Shown here: one piece after another, positions 54,705 to 64,000 of the stretch
Layout of the letters: each line of letters starts with the position of its first letter
Numbering within the stretch: the stretch's first letter is position 1
Origin: Labilibaculum antarcticum
GTDB lineage: Bacteria; Bacteroidota; Bacteroidia; Bacteroidales; Marinifilaceae
Direction: 5' to 3'
Assembly: GCF_002356295.1 (NCBI RefSeq)
Contig: NZ_AP018042.1
Location: 4,248,361-4,312,360, forward strand
Length of the DNA stretch: 64,000 nt
Notes under the pieces: model-generated
What the model was told of the DNA's origin: nothing
Database searches by the model: none
Seen by the model: only the letters and a program-made list of their open reading frames with translations
Position numbers and translations under genes: made by a program

Positions 54705-56957
54705 ATGAGAACTTCCTTACTATTTTTGTTGCTGATAAGCGCACAAGTTATGAATCCTTTTAATTCCGATGCTCAAACAAGTAATTCCATAGGCATAATT
54801 CCAAAGCCATCAAGAATTATTACTACTAAGGGGAGTTTATTGTTAAAAGAAGATGTAAAGATATTCTTTTCGGAAGGAATTGAAGATGAAAAGGTTTTGC
54901 TTTCCTATTTGAGCGATCAGATTAATCAGTTGACAGGTGTTCGAATTCCTAAAAAGATAACAAGAAAACTGCCAGCATCGAACAAAATCATTTTTAAGAA
55001 GGTAAATGATGAAAATTGGGGAGAAGAAGAATATTCTTTAATTGTTGATGTTACTGGAGTTTTAATTGAGGCTAATTCGGGCAAAGGATTTTTTTACGGA
55101 ATACAATCTCTCTTGCAGTTAGTTTCTCTAAATGCTGAGCTGAAAATTCCTTACGTAAAGATATTGGATGAACCAAGATATTCGTATCGGGGAATGCATT
55201 TAGACGTGTGCCGTCATTTCTTTTCTGTCGATTTTATCAAGAAATATATCGATTTAATGGCCATGTATAAGATGAATACTTTTCATTGGCATTTAACCGA
55301 GGATCAGGGATGGAGAATAGAAATTAAGAAATATCCGAAACTAACAGAGATTGGTGCATGGCGAATCGAAAAGGATGGGAGTAGGTACGGAGGGTTTTAT
55401 ACCCAAGATCAAATTAAAGAGATTGTAAAATATGCTGCCGATCGTTTTATTACAGTAATTCCTGAGATTGAATTACCGGGTCATTCTGTAGCAGCCCTCT
55501 CTGCTTATCCTTATTTGGCTTGTACCGAAGGTCTTTTTAATGTCGAAAATGAATGGGGCGTATTTGATGATGTGTATTGCGCAGGAAAGGAGACTACTTT
55601 TGAGTTTTTGCAAAATGTATTACTAGAGGTTATCGATTTGTTTCCGTCAGAGTATATTCATATTGGTGGCGATGAGTGTCCTAAGTCAAATTGGGCATCA
55701 TGTCCTCTGTGTCAGAAACGTATTAAAGAAGAAGGTTTAAAAGATGAACATGAATTACAATCCTATTTTATCCAGCGTATAGAGAAGTTTTTAATAAGTA
55801 AAAATCGCAAGATTATTGGTTGGGATGAGATATTGGAAGGTGGTTTAGCACCTGAGGCAACCGTTATGTCATGGCGGGGAACTGAAGGTGGTATTCAGGC
55901 TGCAAAACAGCAACACGATGTGATAATGACACCTGGATCCCATTGTTATTTTGATCATTACCAAGATGAAAATTACATTGAACCTACTGCTATTGGAGGT
56001 TTTTCTCCACTAAAGAAGGTGTATGAATTTGAACCAACACCTTCAGAATTAAATGAAGACGAAGCAAAATACATTCTGGGAGCACAAGCAAATGTTTGGA
56101 CCGAATATATGCATACTTCAGATCGGGTAGAGTATATGGTTGCTCCTCGAATTTGTGCTTTGGCCGAAGTAGTGTGGTCGGCGAAAGATCAGAGAAATTG
56201 GGCTGATTTTCAGCTTAGGATGAATCATCATTACGAATTATTGCATAAAAAAGAGATAAATTCATTTATACAGGCACCGCATGGTGGAGTGAATAGGAAT
56301 TTCTTCTTCGATCGGATGAAATTACCTTTAGAGGTGAAATTGCAGAATACTGAAATAAGATACACATTGGATGGTTCGAAGCCAGATGTTAATTCTAAAA
56401 TTTATACCGAACCATTGGTGTTGAAAAATACGACTAGCATTAAAACTCAAACCTTTCACCAATCAGGCTTAAAGAGTAAAATTAGAAATATTGAATGCAT
56501 TAAAATTTTGCCATTGGTGCCGGATACGATATCAGAACTTGCGCAAGGATTAAGATATAAGATTATTAAAGGGAAATTTAATAATCTTAATGAGTTAACT
56601 AACGATGAAGTAATGGAGTGTGGAGTTCTTGATAAGATTAAGTTCCCTAAAGATATTGAAGAGGACTGCTACGCGATGGAAATTACGGGATTTCTAAAAA
56701 TTGATAAAAAAGCAACTTATACCTTTTTTAATTACGCTGTCGATCCTGTTCAAATATCCATTGGTGGTCATGTTTTAATTAATCAGGAAGGACTAAATTC
56801 AAGATATGAACGCAGAGGTCGAATTCATCTTGATGAAGGCTTGTATCCTATAAAAATAATAATGGTGAAAAACACTCCCTACGCTAATCAGCAAGTTTCT
56901 TGGTGTTCAAATTATTTTTACCAAATACCAATCAATTCAGAAAATCTATTTCATTAA
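54705..56957 (+). CDS. GH20 beta-N-acetylhexosaminidase
   Basis: 750 residues: signal peptide (ends SDAQ), GH20 N-terminal alpha/beta domain (~30-150), GH20 catalytic barrel (~155-500) with RGMHLDVCRHFF, MNTFHWHLTEDQGWRIEI and the catalytic Asp323-Glu324 in HIGGDECPKSNW; a chitobiase-type C-terminal Ig-like segment (~555-600, YTLDGSKPD) and a final PA14-like domain (~610-745, YTFFNYAVDPVQISIGGH). It removes terminal GlcNAc or GalNAc in the periplasm or outside. It stands alone after the cobamide genes. Confidence 0.93.
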   Translation: MRTSLLFLLLISAQVMNPFNSDAQTSNSIGIIPKPSRIITTKGSLLLKEDVKIFFSEGIEDEKVLLSYLSDQINQLTGVRIPKKITRKLPASNKIIFKKVNDENWGEEEYSLIVDVTGVLIEANSGKGFFYGIQSLLQLVSLNAELKIPYVKILDEPRYSYRGMHLDVCRHFFSVDFIKKYIDLMAMYKMNTFHWHLTEDQGWRIEIKKYPKLTEIGAWRIEKDGSRYGGFYTQDQIKEIVKYAADRFITVIPEIELPGHSVAALSAYPYLACTEGLFNVENEWGVFDDVYCAGKETTFEFLQNVLLEVIDLFPSEYIHIGGDECPKSNWASCPLCQKRIKEEGLKDEHELQSYFIQRIEKFLISKNRKIIGWDEILEGGLAPEATVMSWRGTEGGIQAAKQQHDVIMTPGSHCYFDHYQDENYIEPTAIGGFSPLKKVYEFEPTPSELNEDEAKYILGAQANVWTEYMHTSDRVEYMVAPRICALAEVVWSAKDQRNWADFQLRMNHHYELLHKKEINSFIQAPHGGVNRNFFFDRMKLPLEVKLQNTEIRYTLDGSKPDVNSKIYTEPLVLKNTTSIKTQTFHQSGLKSKIRNIECIKILPLVPDTISELAQGLRYKIIKGKFNNLNELTNDEVMECGVLDKIKFPKDIEEDCYAMEITGFLKIDKKATYTFFNYAVDPVQISIGGHVLINQEGLNSRYERRGRIHLDEGLYPIKIIMVKNTPYANQQVSWCSNYFYQIPINSENLFH

Positions 56958-56966
56958 TAAATACAG

Positions 56967-56997
56967 ATCTCCCATTATTGAAAATGGGAGATTTTTG
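56967..56997 (+). terminator. Terminator of the GH20 gene
   Basis: ATCTCCCATT (56967-56976) pairs with AATGGGAGAT (56983-56992), then TTTTG. Confidence 0.88.
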
Positions 56998-57071
56998 TTG
57001 TAATAGGTTTACTTAATAAGTGTTTTGAAAAATTCTTTGATTTTATGTATCTTGTATATAAAAATAGAAAT

Positions 57072-57884
57072 ATGGAATCTAAAGAGGGAAGTACCAGCTT
57101 AAGTTTATTTTATAAAGAAAAATTCGATTCTTTTTTGCGTAATCTATCAGTAGCTGAGCAAATTAAAGAAGAAGACATTCATAAGTTACGTGTGGATATA
57201 AAATACATACGAAGCTTATTGTTATTGATCGAAGAATTGAATTTTGATTCCGATATTGCCGCAAAGCTTTTGAAACAGCTAAAAAGCATTTTTAATAGTG
57301 CAGGTAAACTGCGTGTTATTCAGGTTTCTAAATCATTGATGTTAAAAGGTGGTGTTGAGATACCTGCTGAGATAATGCTTATTTTAAATAGAGAGTTGAA
57401 TTCAAAAGCGGATAATTTTAAAACAAGCCTTACTGAATTTGATCTTCTTAAATTTAAACAAAGAATAACAAGCTTGTATTCAGTATTAAACAAGGTAAAT
57501 ATTTCTGAATTAAAAATAAAAGTTGATAGCATCATCCATGATGAATTGGAAATCGTTAACCGATTATTTAATTCATCAAAAGGAGAAGAATATCATCATC
57601 AAATCAGAAAACTTTTAAAGGTAGTTAAAGCCTTGGAACAGTTGCTATTGGTTCTTCACGACGATGAGAAAAGAAGGCAAGCATTGGATATCGTAAATGC
57701 TACCGAAACATCTTTAGGTAATTGGCACAATTATAAGGTCTTGGATAATTTCTTGATGAAATTAGATCAGGAATTATCTCAAACAGGTGTAACGAGAGTT
57801 CTGCGTAATTTGAAAAACCAGAACAATAAATTTAAACAAGAGTTTAAAATTGAGTCCGATAAATACCTGAGGAATCATTTCTAG
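57072..57884 (+). CDS. CHAD-domain protein
   Basis: 270 residues from the ATG at 57072 (an upstream in-frame ATG at 57045 is an alternative). All-helical protein with the CHAD signature IHKLRVDIKYIRSLLLLIEEL and a second helix pair near ~175 (YHHQIRKLLKVVKALEQLL), giving the two-fold four-helix arrangement with basic residues lining the cavity. CHAD domains bind inorganic polyphosphate. No CYTH partner is nearby. Its stop codon overlaps the stop codon of the converging PBP gene. Confidence 0.82.
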   Translation: MESKEGSTSLSLFYKEKFDSFLRNLSVAEQIKEEDIHKLRVDIKYIRSLLLLIEELNFDSDIAAKLLKQLKSIFNSAGKLRVIQVSKSLMLKGGVEIPAEIMLILNRELNSKADNFKTSLTEFDLLKFKQRITSLYSVLNKVNISELKIKVDSIIHDELEIVNRLFNSSKGEEYHHQIRKLLKVVKALEQLLLVLHDDEKRRQALDIVNATETSLGNWHNYKVLDNFLMKLDQELSQTGVTRVLRNLKNQNNKFKQEFKIESDKYLRNHF

Positions 57885-60274
57885 TTTTTACGCTTAAATA
57901 TGTTTTTAATTTTCTGATAGATTGATTTTTTTTCAGTCTCTCGTTTATCTTTTCTTGCTTTTCGTTTCATTAATTTTTCTTGGTCAGTTGCCTTAACTCC
58001 AAATAGATATTCGAAAAAGTTAGATTCGGGGGGTAAATAATGAGGTATATCCAGATCAGCTAAAACATCAGCGTGTGGTTTTGGGATTGGTGAATTTGTG
58101 TAGCGGTTAAAGTTTCTATTTGTACTTAATTTATTCATAAATTTACCATAAATAGGTAAAGCCATGCTAGCTCCTTGTCCCAAACTCAAGGAGTTGAAAT
58201 GGATACGCATATCATCGGCTCCAACCCATGCACCTGCTACTAAATTGGAATTATAACCAATATACCAGCCATCGGCTTGTACTTGTGTTGTTCCTGTTTT
58301 TCCGGCTAATTCTCCTTTTAATCCATAAACTGAACGAAGAGATTTCCCCGTACCATCATTAACTACAGCCTGAAGCATATGATTAATAATGTCAGCATTT
58401 TCAGGCGATAACACATACCTGTTTTCTTCTCTGTTGATAGTAAAGTCCACAATTAAATTGCCCTTGTTATTTTCGATTTTGGAAATGTAATAAGGATCCG
58501 TATGTTCACCTCTGTTGGCTAAAGTGGCATACACCTGAATCATTTCATACAAAGAAATATTTGCGGTTCCCAAGGCCAGAGATGGTACCTTGGGTAAACT
58601 ACTTTCAATTCCCATTTCTTCAGCCAGTACAATTGTATTTCGAATTCCGGTTTCCAGAAGAACGTCTACAGCGATGGTATTTACCGATTCAGCCAAAGCT
58701 CCTTCCATACTGTAACTTCCTTCGTATAAATTATCTGCATTTCGTGGCGACCAATTGTCATATTCTTCGTAAACCTTGCGTTCATTAGGTAGATAATCGA
58801 AAGGAGAAACTCCTTCTTGCAAAGCAGAAGCATAAACAATTGGCTTAAATACCGATCCAACCTGGCGTTTGGATTTTACATGATCATATTTAAAATGATC
58901 GAAATTAATACCGCCAACCCAAGCTTTAATTTTTCCACTTTTAGGCTCCATGGCTAAAAAACCAGTTTTTAATAGTTGTACATAGTGTTTTATTGAGTCG
59001 AGGGGAGACATTTTCACTTCCTTGTCACCATTCCAGGTGAAAATTTTCATACTCACCTTCTCATTAAATATTTTATTAATTTCCTTTGCTGATTTTCCTT
59101 TTTGCTTTAATGATTTGTAATGTTCAGAGCGTACTTTAGCATCTTCTATTACGTCAATATTATTTCCCCATGGATTTTTATTGCCCCAATGTTGACTGAA
59201 TAGGGCCTGCAGATTTTTCATGTGCTCTGCAACTGCCTTTTCGGCATCCGTTTGCATTCTCGCATCAATCGTGGTAATGATATTTAATCCATCACGATAG
59301 ATATCATAGTAAGTTCCATCTTCTTTAGGATAGTCTTTTAGTATCTTATTTGTTTCAGTTCTTATTTTTTCTCGCAAATAAGAGGCTAAACCAGCTTGTG
59401 TTGATTGCTTTTGATAGTGAATTAGTAATGGCCGAGCTTGAAGTTCTTTTAATTTATGCTTGGGAATAAATTCATATTTAGCCATTTGACTCAAAACAAT
59501 ATTTCTTCGTTGTTTTGATCTTTCGGGATGAAGTCTTGGGTTGTAGAATGTTGGAGCTTTTAACATGCCAATTAATACGGCACATTCATGGATCTCCAGT
59601 TTTGATGCTGGTTTGCTAAAGAATTGACGGGATGCACTTTCAATTCCAAAAACTTTCTCGCCAAACGACACTGTATTTAAATAGAGTTGAAGAATATCCT
59701 TTTTCGAATAGATTTTTTCCAGACGGGATGCAGTTATAACCTCTTTTGTTTTGTTTACAGGCATGCTTAAAAGACCAAAATTCCTTCTTGGATAAAGGTT
59801 TTTTGATAATTGCTGACTCAGGGTACTTCCTCCTCCTGAACTTTTATCTCGCAAAACTAAAGACTTTACCAGCACGCGTAAAAGGCTTCTTTGATCGACT
59901 CCCTGATGCTCATAAAAACGAACATCTTCGGTAGCAATTAGCGCATTGATGGCATCAGGAGAAATATCTTTGAAATTTACATCGGTTCGGTTTTCAGCAT
60001 AAACTCTTCCCAATATAACCCCATCTTCAGAGTAAATTTCCGATGCATTTGCATTTTTAATGCTTTTTAAGGTAGCGTAATCAGGTAATTTACCCCATAA
60101 GCCAATGTAAACACTACCCAATAGGATACCGACAACTAACAGGGATAGAAGTACGCCAAAACCAATAAGTCGGATCAAATAGTGTGAAAATGAAGGTTTT
60201 GAGGAGTTCATTTTTTTGTTCGTTTTCTTTTGTGAAGTAGTTACTCCTTTGGAAGGTTTTTTTGTTTTTGTCAT
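57881..60274 (-). CDS. Class A penicillin-binding protein (PBP1a family)
   Basis: 797 residues: cytoplasmic basic tail, one membrane helix (~33-58), glycosyltransferase domain (~85-250) with catalytic Glu116 in ATEDVRFYEHQG and QQLSKNLYP, and transpeptidase domain (~430-720) with Ser474-x-x-Lys477 (GSVFKP), SVN in AESVNTIA and KTGTT. It polymerises and crosslinks peptidoglycan. The C-terminus is a Lys/Arg-rich tail. No outer-membrane activator gene is nearby. Confidence 0.94.
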   Translation of the reverse strand: MTKTKKPSKGVTTSQKKTNKKMNSSKPSFSHYLIRLIGFGVLLSLLVVGILLGSVYIGLWGKLPDYATLKSIKNANASEIYSEDGVILGRVYAENRTDVNFKDISPDAINALIATEDVRFYEHQGVDQRSLLRVLVKSLVLRDKSSGGGSTLSQQLSKNLYPRRNFGLLSMPVNKTKEVITASRLEKIYSKKDILQLYLNTVSFGEKVFGIESASRQFFSKPASKLEIHECAVLIGMLKAPTFYNPRLHPERSKQRRNIVLSQMAKYEFIPKHKLKELQARPLLIHYQKQSTQAGLASYLREKIRTETNKILKDYPKEDGTYYDIYRDGLNIITTIDARMQTDAEKAVAEHMKNLQALFSQHWGNKNPWGNNIDVIEDAKVRSEHYKSLKQKGKSAKEINKIFNEKVSMKIFTWNGDKEVKMSPLDSIKHYVQLLKTGFLAMEPKSGKIKAWVGGINFDHFKYDHVKSKRQVGSVFKPIVYASALQEGVSPFDYLPNERKVYEEYDNWSPRNADNLYEGSYSMEGALAESVNTIAVDVLLETGIRNTIVLAEEMGIESSLPKVPSLALGTANISLYEMIQVYATLANRGEHTDPYYISKIENNKGNLIVDFTINREENRYVLSPENADIINHMLQAVVNDGTGKSLRSVYGLKGELAGKTGTTQVQADGWYIGYNSNLVAGAWVGADDMRIHFNSLSLGQGASMALPIYGKFMNKLSTNRNFNRYTNSPIPKPHADVLADLDIPHYLPPESNFFEYLFGVKATDQEKLMKRKARKDKRETEKKSIYQKIKNIFKRKN

Positions 60275-60523
60275 TCTAATATCATCGTATTTTCTAAATA
60301 ACGCATAATTCTCTAAAAGATTATAATGTTATAAAAACCATTCTAGAAATTTAGCTCGTAAATGTAAACAATAATACTTATTTTTCACGTATCTTAATGT
60401 CACGTAATAAATATGTTTTTTCGTAGTATATTATTGACGAGATGACTTTTTACTGTAGCTAATTGATGTAATTGTGTGATTTATGTGGAGGAGTAAATAG
60501 ATCACATATTTTAAAATGTGGAT
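60275..60523. other. Divergent intergenic region
   Basis: About 250 AT-rich bases between the divergent PBP and FIST genes. A promoter-like TAnnTTTG could not be fixed with confidence. Confidence 0.5.
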
Positions 60524-61660
60524 ATGGAGATACAAAAAGTAATCATAAGGTCTAAGGGTGAGTTTTCTAAAATAAATAAAATTACGCTTAAGCCAGATTT
60601 ACTATTCGTTTTTGGCGAGGGTGAATTATTGGTTGAAAAAGAATTCAATTCTGTAATAAAGAATTCTTTTCCAGACTCCTTGGTTTTTGGATGTTCAAGC
60701 TCTGGAGAAATATCAGGATTAGAAGTATTCGAAAATAGTATTTCTATTACTGCGATTAAATTCTCTTCAACAAAACTTAAATTAGAATCTGTTGATCTTA
60801 CAAAATATAAGAATAGCATAGAATGTGGTGAAGGATTGTGTGAGAAATTTCCTGTTAAAGATTTAAAGCATTTAATGGTTTTGTCGGATGGTATTAATAT
60901 TAATGGATCACATCTTATTGAAGGAATTCAGAAAATATTACCGAAGGAAGTTGCAATAACTGGTGGGTTAGCTGGCGATGGTGTCCGATTTTCGAAGACT
61001 CTTGTATTTAATAAAGACGGTGAGGCAAAATCAAATTGTGTTTGTGGTTTAGGGTTTTATGGCGATTCTCTCACTGTAGGATACGGAACAAATGGAGGAT
61101 GGGAGAATTTTGGCATTGAACGTATGGTGACAAAATCGAAAGATAATGTATTGTACGAATTGGATAATCAACCAGCACTTATATTATACAAACAATTTTT
61201 GGGTGAACGGGCAAAAGACTTACCCGTATCAGGTATGTCATTCCCTTTAAGTTGCCGGGTGGGCGACTCGCAAAATGCTTTTGTGCGAACGGTGCATGGC
61301 ATAAATGAGGAAGATCAAAGCCTTTTATTTGGTGGCAATATTCCTGAAGGGGCAATTGTCAAATTGATGAAAGCAAATGTGGACCGACTTATTCTAGGTG
61401 CTCAATTATCGGCTAAGGCAAGTACTGATATGATTAATAAGGGCGAGTCGGAATTGGCAATTTTAATTAGTTGTGTTGGTCGCAAATTAGTTCTTAAGCA
61501 GTTGGTTGAAGAAGAAATAGAAGCTGTTGGTGATATTATAGGTGATCAGGCAAGCATTACTGGATTTTACTCCTATGGGGAAATCTCACCTTTTGAAGAA
61601 GATGGTGCTTGTTTTCTTCATAATCAAACCATGACCATTACTACCTTTTCAGAAAAATAA
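60524..61660 (+). CDS. FIST-domain sensory protein
   Basis: 378 residues from the ATG at 60524 (a GTG two codons earlier is possible). FIST N domain (~10-215; LVFGCSSSGEISG and AITGGLAGDGVRF are typical) and FIST C domain (~225-375; FVRTVHGINEEDQSLLFGG, AILISCVGRKLVL, ITGFYSYGEISPF). FIST domains sense small ligands, possibly amino acids. It is translated with the histidine kinase 5 bases downstream, so it very likely provides the sensory input to that kinase. Confidence 0.9.
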   Translation: MEIQKVIIRSKGEFSKINKITLKPDLLFVFGEGELLVEKEFNSVIKNSFPDSLVFGCSSSGEISGLEVFENSISITAIKFSSTKLKLESVDLTKYKNSIECGEGLCEKFPVKDLKHLMVLSDGININGSHLIEGIQKILPKEVAITGGLAGDGVRFSKTLVFNKDGEAKSNCVCGLGFYGDSLTVGYGTNGGWENFGIERMVTKSKDNVLYELDNQPALILYKQFLGERAKDLPVSGMSFPLSCRVGDSQNAFVRTVHGINEEDQSLLFGGNIPEGAIVKLMKANVDRLILGAQLSAKASTDMINKGESELAILISCVGRKLVLKQLVEEEIEAVGDIIGDQASITGFYSYGEISPFEEDGACFLHNQTMTITTFSEK

Positions 61661-61665
61661 AGGAT

Positions 61666-63804
61666 ATGCATAGATTATTGAAAAGGCAAGTTCGGAAGTA
61701 TTTATCTGCGGAGGATGAAAGTAAATTTAAGGACTTTCTGAAAGCTGTCGATGAGGCCTATGTGGATTATGATATGGATTTAAAACAGACTGAAAACATC
61801 TTGGAAAATTGTTCGATTGAACTTTTTACCTTAAATAATGACCTGCGTAAAGTTGTTGTCAATAAGACCAAGGAGGTTGAAGTTACGTCTTCCAAAATGG
61901 AATCAATAGTAAATAGTATTTCAGAGGTAATTTTTCAAACTAATTTTTCTGGAGAATGGTTGTACCTAAATTCGGCATGGAATAAAATTACTGGTTTTGT
62001 TATTGAGAAAAGTCTAAATAGTAATGTTTTTGAGTTCATACATCCAGATGATGCAGAAAATTGTATGGTAATTCTGAGGGATTTAATTGAAAGCAAAAGG
62101 AATTTTGTATTTATTGAACTTAGGCTAGTAACTATAAGTGGAAGTTATAAGTGGTGCGAAGCAACAATTCGAGTAACAAGAGATTCTGATGGGAAAAGAA
62201 ATGGTTTTACCGGAACATTAAAAGATATTACGTCAAGGAAAAGACTCGAGGAAGAGAAGAAAAAAACAGAAGAAAAATTCAAATTGATATTTGAAAAATC
62301 TTCTGTTGCATACTTAATCATAAAAGAATCCCGATTTATAGAATGCAATCAGGCTTGTTTGGATTTATATGGTGTAAGAAAAAGGGAAGATTTTATTGGC
62401 AAATATGTAAAAGATTTTTCTCCTGAATACCAACCCGATGGAGAATTGTCTTTCGACAAAGCAAAAGAGCGCATTGAAGAATGTAAGATCAAAGGCTATT
62501 CAAAGTTCGATTGGATGCATGTAAGAGAGAATGGAACAGAATTCCCTGTTGAGGTTGCTTTAAATACAGTGCCTTTAATGGATGGAAATGTTTTGTTTGT
62601 AGTGTTAAACGACTTATCAGAAAGAAAAAGGGTAGAGCAAGAATTAATCATTGCAAAAGAAAAAGCAGAGGAAGCAACTTCGGTTAAAGCACAGTTTTTA
62701 TCGACAATGTCACACGAAATTCGAACTCCGATGAATGCTGTTATTGGAGTCACTCATTTGTTGTCAGAGGATAATCCAAGAGAAGATCAAATTCAGAATA
62801 TCAATATATTGAAATTGTCAGCAGATAATTTAATGACTTTAATCAATGATGTTTTAGACTTTAGTAAGATTGAAGCTGGTCGGGTTAATCTTGAATCGAT
62901 CGATTTTAATTTTAGAAATTTAGTAAAGAATATCGTTTCTGGTTTTGAGATTAAATCAAGAGAAAAGGGACTGGATTTTATCGTAGACATTGATCCTAAA
63001 ATACCGTCCTATTTAATTGGAGATCCAAATCGTATATCGCAAATTATTAATAACTTATGCGGCAACGCAGTTAAGTTTACAGATTCAGGAAATGTTCAGG
63101 TTTTGGTGAGTTATCAAGAGAAATGTGATGATAAGGTTAAATTGAAATTTGAAATAAAAGATACAGGGGTCGGAATTCCTGAGGATAAGCAAGATCAAAT
63201 TTTTCAGTCTTTTTCTCAGGCTGATTCAAATACTACCAGACTATACGGAGGAACAGGTTTGGGTCTAACCATCTCAAAAAAGTTAATTGAGATTATGGGG
63301 GGCTTTATTAATGTGATAAGTGATCTTGAATTTGGAACTACTTTCTGTTTTGAGCTGAGTTTGATGATTAGCCATAAGTCAAAGCCAAAATTAGATTTAT
63401 CCATTGATACTTACCGAAATACAGCTAAAATTAAGGGCTTGCATATTTTGTTAGTTGAAGATAATGAGATGAATATTTTAATTCTGAAGCAGTTTTTGAA
63501 AAAGTGGGGAATTACTTACGAAATTGCCATGAATGGTCAGGTAGCTTTAGGAAAAGTTCAGTCTGGTAATTTTGATATGGTGCTAATGGATTTGCAGATG
63601 CCAATATTGGATGGTTATCAAGCGACACAAAGTATTAGAAGTCTTGCTGACGATAAGTTTAGAGAGATCCCGATATTAGCCATTACTGCCTCGGCATTTA
63701 ATGATATTCGTAAAAGAGTTTTGGAAGCAGGTATGAATGATTATATCACCAAACCGATAAATCCAGAAGAGCTGTTCCGTAAAATTGAAAAACACATGAA
63801 CTAA
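61666..63804 (+). CDS. Hybrid sensor histidine kinase (PAS-PAS-HisKA-HATPase-REC)
   Basis: 712 residues without membrane segments: N-terminal helical region (~1-75), two PAS domains (~80-190 and ~205-320), HisKA with phospho-acceptor His350 (STMSHEIRTP), HATPase with NLCGNAVKF, DTGVGIPEDKQDQIF and GTGLGLTISKKL, and a C-terminal receiver with Asp642 (LMDLQMP). A short coiled coil joins PAS2 to HisKA. It forms a two-gene unit with the FIST protein. No separate response regulator is seen. Confidence 0.94.
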   Translation: MHRLLKRQVRKYLSAEDESKFKDFLKAVDEAYVDYDMDLKQTENILENCSIELFTLNNDLRKVVVNKTKEVEVTSSKMESIVNSISEVIFQTNFSGEWLYLNSAWNKITGFVIEKSLNSNVFEFIHPDDAENCMVILRDLIESKRNFVFIELRLVTISGSYKWCEATIRVTRDSDGKRNGFTGTLKDITSRKRLEEEKKKTEEKFKLIFEKSSVAYLIIKESRFIECNQACLDLYGVRKREDFIGKYVKDFSPEYQPDGELSFDKAKERIEECKIKGYSKFDWMHVRENGTEFPVEVALNTVPLMDGNVLFVVLNDLSERKRVEQELIIAKEKAEEATSVKAQFLSTMSHEIRTPMNAVIGVTHLLSEDNPREDQIQNINILKLSADNLMTLINDVLDFSKIEAGRVNLESIDFNFRNLVKNIVSGFEIKSREKGLDFIVDIDPKIPSYLIGDPNRISQIINNLCGNAVKFTDSGNVQVLVSYQEKCDDKVKLKFEIKDTGVGIPEDKQDQIFQSFSQADSNTTRLYGGTGLGLTISKKLIEIMGGFINVISDLEFGTTFCFELSLMISHKSKPKLDLSIDTYRNTAKIKGLHILLVEDNEMNILILKQFLKKWGITYEIAMNGQVALGKVQSGNFDMVLMDLQMPILDGYQATQSIRSLADDKFREIPILAITASAFNDIRKRVLEAGMNDYITKPINPEELFRKIEKHMN

Positions 63805-64000
63805 TTAGACGTTTTCAATTTCTATCCATTGATTCATTTTTAACAGAGGACAAAAATCGTCGATTGGAGTCGTATTTATGAAAGGATATTTTACCTGAGA
63901 TAAATACAAGCCTTGTGGATAGGCTAAATTTAAAAATTGAGAAGGAATTTTATTTTGAATCATCTCCTCAAATTGGTCAATACTTTTTTTCCCTGTTCCA
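63805..64000 (-). CDS. C-terminal part of a probable tRNA pseudouridine synthase TruA (continues beyond window)
   Basis: The minus-strand frame is open from the window edge to a stop at 63805-63807 and reads GTGKKSIDQFEEMIQNKIPS, then PQGLYLSQVKYPFINTTPID. The GxGxxSxxxFxxxI and AxGLYLxxVxYP pattern fits the end of TruA, which makes pseudouridine in the tRNA anticodon arm. Only about 64 residues are visible, so the call is tentative. Its stop codon directly abuts the stop of the kinase gene. Confidence 0.55.
   Translation of the reverse strand, partial: GTGKKSIDQFEEMIQNKIPSQFLNLAYPQGLYLSQVKYPFINTTPIDDFCPLLKMNQWIEIENV

Overview
The window looks like chromosomal DNA from a marine or sediment Bacteroidota, probably near the Marinilabiliales/Marinifilaceae; this placement is inference from gene content. 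Support comes from AT-rich DNA, a SusC/SusD pair, several TonB-dependent receptors, many Cys-type lipoproteins, BtuG-like and DUF3244-like proteins, and promoters of the Bacteroidota type (TTG, 19 nt, TAnnTTTG).

Region 1 (1-22.5 kb) is an alginate/uronate utilisation locus. It opens with the 3' end of a heparinase II/III-type lyase followed by a kdgF remnant, an acyl-CoA dehydrogenase on the minus strand and a decayed IS3-family element. Then come a FadR-type GntR regulator, SusC, SusD, a PL17 oligoalginate lyase, a PL6 alginate lyase, KdgF, a hexuronate MFS transporter, two nearly identical SDR reductases, a second GntR paralogue, a TauE/SafE permease and a KDG kinase. The path reads: depolymerise alginate (PL6, PL17), import oligomers (SusCD), open the unsaturated sugar to DEH (KdgF), reduce it to KDG (SDR), phosphorylate it to KDPG (KdgK). 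The KDPG aldolase is not in the window. A UxuR/ExuR-like palindrome and half-sites near the gntR promoters suggest control by the GntR pair.

Region 2 (22.5-28.7 kb) holds two identical tRNA-Arg(ACG) genes about 6 kb apart, an S9 peptidase and an aldo/keto reductase. Next to the second tRNA lies a tandem array of six degenerate tRNA-Arg transcription units with an exact 224-bp period. Each unit has a 29-nt insertion in the T arm, a 9-nt insertion in the anticodon arm, and its own terminator hairpin. I regard this as the strongest candidate for something undescribed.

Region 3 (28.9-42.8 kb) has an AsmA-like protein, a probable small RNA with a duplicated 3' part, a heavy-metal RND efflux operon (fusion protein, pump, TolC-like protein) with His-rich small lipoproteins, a transglutaminase-like protein and two proteins of unknown role.

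Region 4 (43.2-54.6 kb) is a cobamide locus: a CbiR-like TIM-barrel hydrolase, three cobalamin riboswitches, BtuF, BtuC, BtuD, two BtuB-type receptors and a BtuG-like surface propeller lipoprotein. Together these would capture, import and probably remodel corrinoids.

Region 5 (54.7-64 kb) holds a GH20 hexosaminidase, a CHAD protein, a class A penicillin-binding protein, a FIST sensor protein paired with a hybrid histidine kinase, and the C-terminal end of a probable TruA on the minus strand.
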